Part shown: piece by piece, positions 23,601-31,418 of the stretch
How the letters are laid out: the number at the start of each line of letters is the position of its first letter
Numbering within the stretch: position 1 is the first letter of the stretch
Source of the DNA: Thiotrichales bacterium
GTDB taxonomy: Bacteria > Pseudomonadota > Gammaproteobacteria > UBA5335 > SLRW01
Direction of reading: 5' to 3'
Length of the DNA: 36,039 nt
Assembly (NCBI GenBank): GCA_003567955.1
Contig: PWYF01000189.1
Coordinates: forward strand, 1-36,039
Made by a program: the position numbers and the translations under genes
Notes under the pieces: model-generated
What the model saw: only the letters and a program-made list of their open reading frames with translations
Databases searched by the model: none
What the model was told of the DNA's origin: nothing

Positions 23601-23672
23601 GAACAGCACCAGCACCGCGCTGAGCATCACGGCCAGCACATGCCGGCGAATGGCAATTTCGGGCAATGTCAT
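20604..23672 (-). CDS. RND efflux pump inner-membrane transporter (HAE1/AcrB-type)
   Basis: 1022 aa; TM4 proton relay GVVVDDAIVVLENIYRHRE; typical RND N-terminus LDRLGVDRFPEIDFPIISI. Confidence 0.96.
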   Translation of the reverse strand: MTLPEIAIRRHVLAVMLSAVLVLFGIVSLDRLGVDRFPEIDFPIISIVTVLPGAAPEIVDTSVTDIIENAVNTVPGIEEISSSSSPGTSIVNVSFNLDKDIDVAFNEIQSQINQIIRQLPDDAEAPVVNKVEVGAAPVMWWALRGDRTQQQLNVYAENEIRPRLETVDGVGEIRIGGRRDRNIRVELDTHRMAAAGVTPAEVYNAISTEHVQFPGGFIVGRDRESMIKVDLEYHNVRELERLIVSHRDGAPIRLRDIGEVVDGLEDFRQLARFNGEPTVGLGVVRITGSNTVRIAEEITERIENEIRPQLPPGITIELATNNADLIQEIVRALQSRLLEGTLLAALVVFLFLRNFRSTLMIATAIPVSLLGAIAMMYGFGYTINVLTLLSLLLLIGVVVDDAIVVLENIYRHREQHTQDAFKAAADGSRQVFFAVVASSLTLVAIFAPVIFMGGIIGRFFESFAVVVTVGILVSTFVALTLVPMLASRFLVVEQKHGKVYERLEQSFIRIESAYRSLLDKVLKARWTTLGIAVVVFVVSMMLPIFFIETEFAPAEDEGRFIVMVRAPLGSSLEYTDNRLRKVEEALGRQEAVRTYFTAIGLGRSSQANEAIAFVNMVDRSERRISQQEQMALLREELANIPGVRAFAAPIPVIGGGMRGEPLQFMLSGPNLEQVAELSNQMFERLRRIEGMGRPDKDLQLDLPQTEIRLDRDRAADLGITARDVGFAINLMAGGLDVARYNDVPGDGQRYDLRVKAREGTFATEEDLSQIYLRASSGELVRLDSVASFEPVIGPAAITRFNMRFAAQFYLDPDMPMGSAVEEIDRIAGEILPLGYGVRYIGEADEMQQTVGHIRFAFVLGLILVFMVLSSQFNSYAQPLMIMGAQPLAMLGGFWGLFLTGNTLNIFSMIAMLLLIGLVAKNAILLVDITNQYRERGMGVDEALREACPVRLRPVLMTSLTLILALLPAALGVGVGGDSNAALAVTIIGGMVSSTALTLVVIPAIYSLAENWFESRGYTRARA

Positions 23673-23673
23673 C

Positions 23674-24792
23674 TTATTCTTCCCCGTCGCGGTCTTCGTC
23701 GCTGATGCTCACCCGCGCACCGTCGGAGAGAAAATGCGCGCCGGCCACGGCAATGGTTTCGCCGGCTTGCACGCCGTCGACAATCTCGATGCGGCCATTG
23801 ATGCGCACGCCGGTTTGCACCTGGCGTTGCAGTGCGCGCTGCTCCTCGATGACGTAGACCACTTGCCCCAACGGGCGGCGGATGACGCTGTTCTCGGGCA
23901 CAGTGAGGGCATTCTCGCGGGTTTCCAGCACCACTGTGCCGGTGACACTGGCGCCCGAGCGCCAGCCGCCCGGGTTGGGGATATTGATTATGGCGTCAAT
24001 GGAGCGACTTGCGGTGCCAATGGTCGGGCGCAATTCCGAGATTTCAGCCGCGTGGGCTTCACCGCCCCCGGCCGGTTGCAGTTCCACTGCCAATCCGGGC
24101 GCCAGACGATGGGCGATGCGTTCAGGATAGGGCAGGGTGATGCGCAGCAGCTCGCCCCCCACAATCCGGTACAGTGGTGTGCCCATGCTGACAAAATCGC
24201 CCTCCGAGACCATGCGCTGTTCAACCACGCCGTCTACAGGGCTTTGAACCCGGGTTTTCTCCAATGCCAGCTGGGCCTCCTCCAGTCGTGCCTGGGTTTC
24301 ACGTAACTGGGCCTGGAGTGATTCCAGCTCCGCCTCGGCGGCATCAAACTGGCTGCGCGAAATTGAATTCTGCGCCAGGAGTTCGCTCAGGCGGCGCACC
24401 GTACGTTCCTGATTGGCAATCATGGCCTTGAGACGGTCGGCGGCGCCATCGGCCTGGCGCACCGCAAAACGCTGGTTGAGATCATCCAGGCGCAGCAGGA
24501 CTTCGTCCTTTTCCACCCGGTCGCCCACATCGCGCACAATTTCCAGCACCCGGCCGCTGGTTTCGGCACTGATGGCCGGCAGGGCACGACTCTGGGTGCG
24601 CCCTACAGTGGTTTCAGTCTCACGCACCGCGCCGCGTTGCACCTCGGCGACGGTGATCAGCGTCGCCGGCTCCTGCGGGCCGTTGTTTTCGCTCTCGTCG
24701 CTGGCGCAGCCAGCAAGCAGGGCCAGCGAAGCCAGCAGGATCAGGCTGCACTGTATATAAACTCGGGCACAGGGTTGACGTAAACGAGTCAT
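23674..24792 (-). CDS. RND efflux periplasmic adaptor (MFP) lipoprotein
   Basis: Lipobox-like LLAGC, HlyD/biotinyl-lipoyl fold with RVEKDEVLLRLDD, coiled-coil hairpin, adjacent to RND gene. Confidence 0.94.
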   Translation of the reverse strand: MTRLRQPCARVYIQCSLILLASLALLAGCASDESENNGPQEPATLITVAEVQRGAVRETETTVGRTQSRALPAISAETSGRVLEIVRDVGDRVEKDEVLLRLDDLNQRFAVRQADGAADRLKAMIANQERTVRRLSELLAQNSISRSQFDAAEAELESLQAQLRETQARLEEAQLALEKTRVQSPVDGVVEQRMVSEGDFVSMGTPLYRIVGGELLRITLPYPERIAHRLAPGLAVELQPAGGGEAHAAEISELRPTIGTASRSIDAIINIPNPGGWRSGASVTGTVVLETRENALTVPENSVIRRPLGQVVYVIEEQRALQRQVQTGVRINGRIEIVDGVQAGETIAVAGAHFLSDGARVSISDEDRDGEE

Positions 24793-25439
24793 GAGGTGGT
24801 TTCCTGGTTGCGGATGCCGTTGAAGAGCAGATCGAGCAGTCTTTCGCTGAACAGCCCGGGGTTATGGGCGAAATCAACCTCGGGGAAATGGCTGAGCCCG
24901 TCCCGGCTGATGGTAAAAAAAACATTCATGCCCACCAGCACAGTGGCCAGCGTGGCCGGATCAAAGTCGGCACGCAGGGTGCCGGTGTGCTGTCCATCAC
25001 GGATGATGCGCACCAGAATGGAGAAATTTTCGGCAAAGCCTTCGCTGGTGAGTAACGAACTTTTCTCGCCCTGCACCGGGTCGAGGGTCTCGCGCATGAT
25101 CAGGCGCGCGGTATCGGCTTCCTGCTGCAGATTGTCCATATGTGCTACAGCGAAGGCCTGAAGACGGGTGAGGGCATCGCTGTCATCATCCATCAGCGAG
25201 ACCAGCATCTCACGCGAAGGGCGTGAGACATGACGCAACACCGCGACGTAGAGTTCATCCTTGTTGCGGAAATGATGAAACACATTGGCCTTGCTGGTGC
25301 CGGCGGCCTCGGCGATGGCGTTGATGGAAACGCCGTTGTAACCATGCCGCGAGAACAGGTCGGCCGCCGCCTGCACGATACGCTCCACGCAGGAATCGTC
25401 CGTCGACGCCGTGGCATGTTGAGGGGCGTGGGTCACCAT
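24789..25439 (-). CDS. TetR/AcrR family regulator (start at MVTHAPQ; upstream ORF extension rejected)
   Basis: HTH ERIVQAAADLFSRHGYNGVSINAIAEAAGTSKANVFHHFRNKDELY; stop overlaps MFP start. Confidence 0.94.
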   Translation of the reverse strand: MVTHAPQHATASTDDSCVERIVQAAADLFSRHGYNGVSINAIAEAAGTSKANVFHHFRNKDELYVAVLRHVSRPSREMLVSLMDDDSDALTRLQAFAVAHMDNLQQEADTARLIMRETLDPVQGEKSSLLTSEGFAENFSILVRIIRDGQHTGTLRADFDPATLATVLVGMNVFFTISRDGLSHFPEVDFAHNPGLFSERLLDLLFNGIRNQETTS

Positions 25440-25465
25440 GAGCCTGTTCCCGAAAAATGACTGAC

Positions 25466-25479
25466 TGACCGGACGGTCA
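25466..25479. promoter_or_regulatory. Candidate TetR operator downstream of a candidate tetR promoter
   Basis: Palindrome TGACC-GGAC-GGTCA; on the - strand TATAGT (25484-25479) directly precedes it. Confidence 0.5.
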
Positions 25480-25502
25480 CTATACCGGAAGGCCTTGAAA
25501 AT

Positions 25503-25911
25503 GCCTACCCGCGCTATCGCGCGGTGTTGTAGGCGGGAAAGCGGGAAGGTGGGAAAGTGAAGAAATTTGGAACCACCGAATACACCGAAGGCACCGAAAA
25601 ACATCAGGTATTTCTCCGTGCCCTCTGTGTGCTCTGTGTGCTCTGTGGTAAAGAATCCAGTATTGCCGGGGTTTCAGGCCATAAGGCCAACCACAGAGCA
25701 CGCAGAGCGCACAGAGTTCACGGAAATAGTTACTACAAAACATTTCGGTGTGTTCGGTGGCTGAATTTGAATTTTCATAGCCGCGTTGGCGGATCCATTT
25801 TTGCGGAACACAGAACACGGTGTTTGCAGTGCCTTCGGTGGTTAAAAATGCCTTTGCTTTCCCACCTTCCCGCTTTCCCGCCTGCAACCCCCGCGCTCCG
25901 CGCGGGATTGC
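25503..25911. repeat. Composite nested palindrome D (8- and 9-bp-period repeats, MITE/REP-like)
   Basis: Perfect 26-bp inverted repeat GGCGGGAAAGCGGGAAGGTGGGAAAG (25532-25557)/CTTTCCCACCTTCCCGCTTTCCCGCC (25857-25882); internal ACCACCGAA-TACACCGAA-GGCACCGAA (25572-25598) and TTCGGTGTG-TTCGGTGGC (25744-25761); CTCTGTGTG x2 + CTCTGTGGT (25623-25649) versus ACCACAGAG-CACGCAGAG-CGCACAGAG (25690-25716); terminal GC hairpins 25509-25524 and 25890-25906. Confidence 0.93.
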
Positions 25912-25942
25912 CTGCCGGTACGGGGTGGATTAGGCTGCGGGC

Positions 25943-26566
25943 ATGAAAGCAGAAGATGATGTGATTGCGCTGGCCATTACCGGGGCGTCGGGGTTGCAGT
26001 ACGGCTTGCGGCTGCTGGAGTGCCTGCTGGCCGAACCGCGCACGGTGTATCTTATGGTTTCAAAACCGGCCCGGGTGGTGGCCGGGCTGGAGATGGACCT
26101 GAACCTGCCCTCGCGGCCGGCGGAACTGGGTCGTGCCCTGCAGGAGTACATCGGCCAGTCAGCCGGTCGACTGGAGATATTCAGCCAGGACCAGTGGACG
26201 GCGCCGGTTGCCAGCGGCTCGGCGAAGGTGCGCGCCATGGTCATTTGTCCCTGCAGTACCTCCACCTTGTCCGCTGTGGCCACCGGTGCCAGCAATTCCC
26301 TGATTGAGCGTGCTGCCGATGTCACACTCAAGGAGGGCCGCAAGCTGGTGATGGTGGTGCGTGAAACGCCTCTGTCGGTGATTCACCTGGAGAACATGCT
26401 GCGTCTGGCTCGCATGGGCGCGGTTATGCTGCCGGCCAACCCCGGGTTTTATCATCGCCCCGATAGTGTGGCGTCGTTGGTCGACTTTGTGGTTGCAAGG
26501 GTGCTGGATCAGCTGGATGTGCCGCACCGGTTGCTGGCCCCATGGGGGCAAAACCCGGAACACTGA
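25943..26566 (+). CDS. ubiX: Flavin prenyltransferase UbiX
   Basis: ALAITGASGLQYGLRLLE, CPCSTSTLSAVATGASNSLIERAADVTLKEGRKLVMVVRETPLSVIHLENMLRLARMGAVMLPANPGFYHRP. Confidence 0.97.
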   Translation: MKAEDDVIALAITGASGLQYGLRLLECLLAEPRTVYLMVSKPARVVAGLEMDLNLPSRPAELGRALQEYIGQSAGRLEIFSQDQWTAPVASGSAKVRAMVICPCSTSTLSAVATGASNSLIERAADVTLKEGRKLVMVVRETPLSVIHLENMLRLARMGAVMLPANPGFYHRPDSVASLVDFVVARVLDQLDVPHRLLAPWGQNPEH

Positions 26567-26654
26567 CTCCATTCCCGCTTTCTCAACAGAATCTTTTCGG
26601 CTTTGTAAGCAAGGTGTTGTTCGAGGCGCCAGACGGGTTATGGATGCTCTGCGG

Positions 26655-28661
26655 CTACCGATCAGCCGCTGTCTGGTCAGGGTGATCGGTTTTCAGATAG
26701 TTGCTTATCAGCAGCCATTGCTGTCTGTTCGCATCTGTCACCCGACGAAGCGGTTGGTTACTGTCAAGGAATCCGCCCAGCATGGCGGGGTCCAGGGGTG
26801 ACGGTGACAGGGTCCGCGGATAATGCATCATGCCCATCAGGGTGGCATGTTGTTGCTCGGTCAGCCAGACCAGCCACACAGGGCTTTGATCATCCGCAAT
26901 CTCGACCCCGGATTCCCAGAAAAACAGCAGCCACTGGCGGGTCGCATCGCGTGGCCAGATCAACATCAGTTCCGGGTTGCGACCCTCGTAAACCACTGGC
27001 ATGACGGGCAGGTCGGCAATATCGGGCTCTCTGCGTAACCAGCCGGTCACGCTCTGGCCGGATAGCCGTGCAGGGACACGCCAGCCGGCGGCCTCGAGCT
27101 GGTTGCGGATGTCGTCCAGCTCGGCATGCCACTGGATCCGCGGGCGGTTGCCGGGACGTGACAGGGGGTTGTCAGCCGAATCCCGCCAATCCCCTCGCCA
27201 CCATTGCTGGAATGTCATCTGGGTAGGGGGTGGCGGACTTATCAGACGCTCGCGTTCGCTGACAAAATTAAATGACCAGTGGATCAGCAAGGCTGTGATA
27301 AATACAGGCACGACCATGTTGAGCAAGGTGCGAGCCGGGATCAGGCGTTGACTGTGGCGTCGGTAGGCCATGCCCAATAAGGCCACCCAGACCAGCGCCA
27401 GCAGCGCGCCGGTTAACAGCTGGCTGAACCACTGCATATCCAGGTAAAGTCGGGCCATCATCACCAGCGCCAGACCGGCCGCCGTCAGGGAATACACCAG
27501 CCAGCGCCGGCTTTCCCGACTGCGATGCGCGACCATGGCGGCAAAGAACAGCCACACTGCCACACTGATGGCGCCATCATCCAGAAACAGCACAGCATTA
27601 CCCGGGGTGGCTTCAAACCAGCGCAGCCATAACCAGCTGCCAAGGGCAAACGCCAGTGCCGGCACGAGCGCCGCCAGCCAGTGCCAGGCGGCGGCGTAGT
27701 GGCGTCGGAAGAGCAGGAACAGGCAACTAAAGCCCAGGGTCACCAGCCACACCTGCCAATCACCGGCTTGTGCCAGCAGTAGCATTAACTGATCGCCGGC
27801 AGGGTTTCGCAACTGGCCAAACAACCAGGAGATACCATGATCGATGGCCAGCGGGTCAGCTGCGCCGCCGGGAAGCCGCGTGAGCACAAGTATCAATCCG
27901 GCCGTCAGCGTCAGCAGCGCCGTGAGTATGGCCAGGCCCCGGAATTCCGGGTGATAGGGGTCGGCAATGCTGGCGCTGATTCGCCCCAGCCGCCGGTGAC
28001 CGGCACTCCAGGCCAGCAGGCGTTCAATTGCGCCGCCGATTCGGGGTACGAGCATGCCGTTGAACCAGCGTATTCCCCATACCAGCAGGAGAATCCCCAG
28101 CACGATGATAAGCAACAGTGGAACCATGCGGGAGCCGATTTCGGTGGCCAGTTCCATGGAGGCGCCAAGAATCAGGCCAATCAAGATAAATATTGGCGCC
28201 CACAGCATGGATGCGATGACATCGACGACCAGAAAACGTGTCGGCGACATGCCCGCCATGCCGGCAATGGTGGGCAGTATGGGCCGAACCGGGCCCATGA
28301 AGCGGCCAAAAATCACCGAGCCGGTACCATGGCGACGGAAAAAGCTGTCGCCCCGTGAAACCAGCCAGGGCACTGTCGACAGGGGCCAGCTTTCCCGCAG
28401 TGCATCGCGGTAAAAATAGCCCAGGGCAAAACTGAGTCCGCCCCCCAGAATAGAGCCTGTCGTGGCCCAGGCAATGGCCGGTAACAGGCCAAAAGCATCC
28501 ATGGCGACCAATGCGCCGATGACCAGCAGCAGCGGTACGCCGGGCAGGATGGCGCCCACCAGCAGCACAGATTCGAGAAAGGCAATCAGAAAAATGACGA
28601 AATAGGCCCAGCTCGGGTTTTCGCCTATCCAGGCCAGCGTGCTGGTCAGAAATTCCGGCAT
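26655..28661 (-). CDS. Three-domain membrane protein: DedA (SNARE-associated) - PAP2-like - LssY C-terminal domain
   Basis: DedA motifs FLESVLLVGAILPGVPLLLVIGAL and FGRFMGPVRPILPTIAGMAGM; PAP2-like TM block; LssY_C region IQWHAELDDIRNQLEAAGWR. Confidence 0.85.
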   Translation of the reverse strand: MPEFLTSTLAWIGENPSWAYFVIFLIAFLESVLLVGAILPGVPLLLVIGALVAMDAFGLLPAIAWATTGSILGGGLSFALGYFYRDALRESWPLSTVPWLVSRGDSFFRRHGTGSVIFGRFMGPVRPILPTIAGMAGMSPTRFLVVDVIASMLWAPIFILIGLILGASMELATEIGSRMVPLLLIIVLGILLLVWGIRWFNGMLVPRIGGAIERLLAWSAGHRRLGRISASIADPYHPEFRGLAILTALLTLTAGLILVLTRLPGGAADPLAIDHGISWLFGQLRNPAGDQLMLLLAQAGDWQVWLVTLGFSCLFLLFRRHYAAAWHWLAALVPALAFALGSWLWLRWFEATPGNAVLFLDDGAISVAVWLFFAAMVAHRSRESRRWLVYSLTAAGLALVMMARLYLDMQWFSQLLTGALLALVWVALLGMAYRRHSQRLIPARTLLNMVVPVFITALLIHWSFNFVSERERLISPPPPTQMTFQQWWRGDWRDSADNPLSRPGNRPRIQWHAELDDIRNQLEAAGWRVPARLSGQSVTGWLRREPDIADLPVMPVVYEGRNPELMLIWPRDATRQWLLFFWESGVEIADDQSPVWLVWLTEQQHATLMGMMHYPRTLSPSPLDPAMLGGFLDSNQPLRRVTDANRQQWLLISNYLKTDHPDQTAADR

Positions 28662-28806
28662 GCTGTGCTTTCCGGGTTAGTATCAGGGTAGTACAGGGCC
28701 GGCCCGGTGTCAGGGAAGGCCGCGCCCCGCAATCATGAACGTGCATTGTACATTGCCAGAGAGCGCTCGACGCACACATTCACCGCTTAAAAGGGTTCAG
28801 GCTAAC

Positions 28807-30522
28807 GTGGAGTTTAGTAACGAGGTCATCTTTTTCGGTGCCCTGCTGTTTCTGGTAAGTATTCTTGCCAGCGTGGTCTCCGCGCGTCTGGGGTTACCCG
28901 TGCTGCTGGTGTTCCTGTTGATTGGCATGTTTGCCGGTGCGGAGGGTATAGGCGGGATCGCATTTGATAATGTACAGCTCGCCCACCTGATAGGCAGCCT
29001 GGCGCTGGCTATTATTCTTTTTGACGGCGGGCTGCGTACCGAATTCCGCAATTTCCGCGTGGGTTTGCGACCGGCCCTGGTACTGGCGACCGCAGGGGTG
29101 GTGATCACCGCCGTGGTGATGGCCTTGTTCGCTGCCTGGGTTTTTGATCTGTCTTGGTACACGGCGCTGTTGCTCGGCGCCATCGTGGGATCCACTGATG
29201 CGGCGGCGGTCTTTTCCCTGATGCACTCGCGGGGGCTTGAGATCAAGCAACGCGTTGCTGCGACGCTGGAGATCGAGTCGGGCAGCAATGATCCCATGGC
29301 CATCTTTTTGACCGTGGTGTTGGTTGAAGCTGTGGTCGCCGGTCAGGCCCACGCTGGCTGGTTCCTGCTGCGGGAGTTTGTGTTGCAGATGGGTGTGGGT
29401 GGGGTGGCCGGTGTCGTGGGTGGGGTCTTGCTGGCCTGGCTGGTCAATCAGGTGCGGCTGGGGCCGGGGCTTTATCCCTTGCTGGTGCTTTCAGGTGGTT
29501 TACTGGTTTTCGGGTTGGCGGCGGCGATCGGCGGCAGTGGTTTTCTGGCGATTTATATTGCCGGACTGATGGTGGGTAACCGCCGTCTGCAAAGGGGCCA
29601 GAATATCCGTCGCTTTCATCACGATATGGCCTGGCTGAGCCAGATCAGCATGTTTTTGATTCTGGGTTTGCTGGTGGTGCCCACAGAACTGCTTGAGGTG
29701 GCGCTTTACGGTATTGCCTCGGCGGCGGTGCTAATACTGGTAGCCCGTCCGCTGGCGGTGGCGTTTTGCCTGTTGCCCTTCAGGTTTGCCTGGCGAGAGC
29801 AGGTTTTTATTGCCTGGACCGGGCTGCGCGGGGCGGTGCCGATTATTCTGGCTTTGTTCCCGCTGCTGGCGGGAGTTGAGGATGCCGGGCTGCTGTTCAA
29901 TGTGGCCTTCTTTGTGGTGTTGATTTCACTGCTCGTACAGGGCTCGACGATCAATACAATGGCCCGCTGGCTGAAGGTCGAAGTCCCGCCCGAGACCGGA
30001 GTTTTCCATCGTCTGGAAGTCGATTTGCCCGGGCAGCCCGAGCACGAACTGGTCAGCTATCGCGTGCGTCCTGGTAGCGCGGCCGCTAACCGTGCACCGG
30101 ATGAGTTGGCGTTACCTCAAAATATTGCTCTGTCGCTGGTCATTCGTGGTGCGGAACTGCTTAACGCGCGTCAGGTGGATAAGCTGGTGCCCGGTGATTA
30201 TGTGTATTTTCTGGCACCGGCCGGCGATCTCAAATCACTTGATAATCTGTTTGTGGAGTTGCATGTACCCGAGCGCCTGCAGCCACGGCGCTTCTTTGGC
30301 GAGTTTGTGATCAACGCCGATGCCCGGCTGGATGACCTGGCTGATATGTATGATCTGGATCTGCCGGATGAGGCCAGCGGTTTCAGTGCCGGGGAATTGT
30401 TGCACCGGCGTTTTGGTCAGCCGGTGGTCGGTGACCGGGTGCGGTTGGGGCCAGCGGAGCTGGTGGTCCGTGAAATGGGCGGCGGCCGGGTGAGTCGCGT
30501 GGGGCTGAAACTGCTGGAATAA
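28807..30522 (+). CDS. Potassium/proton antiporter, CvrA/NhaP2 family (GTG start proposed; ORF open from 28735)
   Basis: GLPVLLVFLLIGMFAGAEGIGGIAFDN, ALLLGAIVGSTDAAAVFSLM, TGLRGAVPIILALFPLLAG, C-terminal RCK_C-like domain. Confidence 0.92.
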   Translation: MEFSNEVIFFGALLFLVSILASVVSARLGLPVLLVFLLIGMFAGAEGIGGIAFDNVQLAHLIGSLALAIILFDGGLRTEFRNFRVGLRPALVLATAGVVITAVVMALFAAWVFDLSWYTALLLGAIVGSTDAAAVFSLMHSRGLEIKQRVAATLEIESGSNDPMAIFLTVVLVEAVVAGQAHAGWFLLREFVLQMGVGGVAGVVGGVLLAWLVNQVRLGPGLYPLLVLSGGLLVFGLAAAIGGSGFLAIYIAGLMVGNRRLQRGQNIRRFHHDMAWLSQISMFLILGLLVVPTELLEVALYGIASAAVLILVARPLAVAFCLLPFRFAWREQVFIAWTGLRGAVPIILALFPLLAGVEDAGLLFNVAFFVVLISLLVQGSTINTMARWLKVEVPPETGVFHRLEVDLPGQPEHELVSYRVRPGSAAANRAPDELALPQNIALSLVIRGAELLNARQVDKLVPGDYVYFLAPAGDLKSLDNLFVELHVPERLQPRRFFGEFVINADARLDDLADMYDLDLPDEASGFSAGELLHRRFGQPVVGDRVRLGPAELVVREMGGGRVSRVGLKLLE

Positions 30523-30812
30523 TCTGTTGCGTCCCGCCATGCTCATGACACGGAATGCCTCGCTGAATGCGACGTGAACGCGGAATTGTCCACAGCTTTG
30601 CCTCCGGGAACCCCCTTACCCGGCAGGCACCAATACGCTTCTGAGCCCCGCACAGGGGGCATTTCAAGGAAGTTCATGCGCTTGCGGCCGCTCCCCGGAA
30701 TTGCAGTGCATGGCGGGACTTGGCAGGCTAATAGCACGCTGTGATTATCAATTTAACGGTGATTGCAGTTCTTTACGGCAATTCATGCACAAGTACAGTG
30801 AGGAGGAAACTC

Positions 30813-31244
30813 ATGACCCACTCCAGGCAATCAATTTTTGCGGGCGCTGCGCTGACGGCGCTGGCACTGGTGATGGCCCCTGCGGCCATGGCCCAGGGGC
30901 CCGAAGCTCAGCCGGGACAGCAGCCGCCTGCCGAACAGCAGCAGCCCATGCAGCAGGAAGCCCCGGCTGTTGAAGAGCACAGCTTTAGCGATGCAGAGCT
31001 TGAGCAGTTCGCCCAGGCCTTTGTGGAAGTTGAAGAAGTACGCAATGAATACGGCCCGCGGCTGAGTGATGCCGAGGATATGGAGGCTGCTACCGAGATC
31101 CAGCAGGAGGCCAACGAGCTGATGACCTCGGCAATCGAGGACAATGGCCTGACGGTGGAAACCTACAACGCCATTGCCCAGAGTACCCAGGCCGATCCGG
31201 AGCTGCGTGAGCAGATTCTGGAGAAGGTTGAAGCCAGTCGCTGA
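30813..31244 (+). CDS. DUF4168 domain-containing secreted protein
   Basis: Signal peptide ending AAMAQ, Q/P-rich linker, FSDAELEQFAQAFVEVEEVRNEY...YNAIAQSTQADPELREQIL; SD-like GAGGAGG upstream. Confidence 0.85.
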   Translation: MTHSRQSIFAGAALTALALVMAPAAMAQGPEAQPGQQPPAEQQQPMQQEAPAVEEHSFSDAELEQFAQAFVEVEEVRNEYGPRLSDAEDMEAATEIQQEANELMTSAIEDNGLTVETYNAIAQSTQADPELREQILEKVEASR

Positions 31245-31266
31245 TTCCTGAGTGACGCTCAACGTA

Positions 31267-31303
31267 AAAGCCCCCACCGGCATTCGCCGGCGGGGGCTTT
31301 TTT
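31267..31303. terminator. Intrinsic (possibly bidirectional) terminator after the DUF4168 gene
   Basis: AAAAGCCCCCACCGGC-ATTC-GCCGGCGGGGGCTTTTTT, one A/C mismatch. Confidence 0.92.
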
Positions 31304-31312
31304 ATAACCAAG

Positions 31313-31418
31313 GTCTTATAAAAAACGTCTTAAGTCTAAGGTCTTAAGTCTTAAGATGGTCGGGCCTTCGGCCCTTCCCTGGTAACGTAGTCACGTAACA
31401 ACGCCGCGCGCAGCGCGG
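31313..31418. repeat. Element E: 7-bp-period GTCTTAA array plus GC mini-hairpins, downstream of pilE
   Basis: GTCTTAT (31313-31319), GTCTTAA-GTCTAAG-GTCTTAA-GTCTTAA (31327-31354); hairpins GGGCC-TTC-GGCCC (31362-31374) and CCGCGC-GCA-GCGCGG (31404-31418), the latter next to the pilE stop. Confidence 0.85.

Noticed and set aside
25440-25604. N-terminal extension of the TetR ORF (MFFGAFGVFGGSK...)
   Set aside because: It runs through the palindromic repeat and the candidate promoter/operator; MVTHAPQ at 25439 gives a normal TetR length.
25480-25946. Overlapping ORFs on both strands (e.g. LCALCVLCG / CVLCVLCG proteins)
   Set aside because: They arise from translating the CTCTGTGTG/ACCACAGAG and ACCGAA nonamer arrays of the palindrome; no start context, repeat-driven composition.
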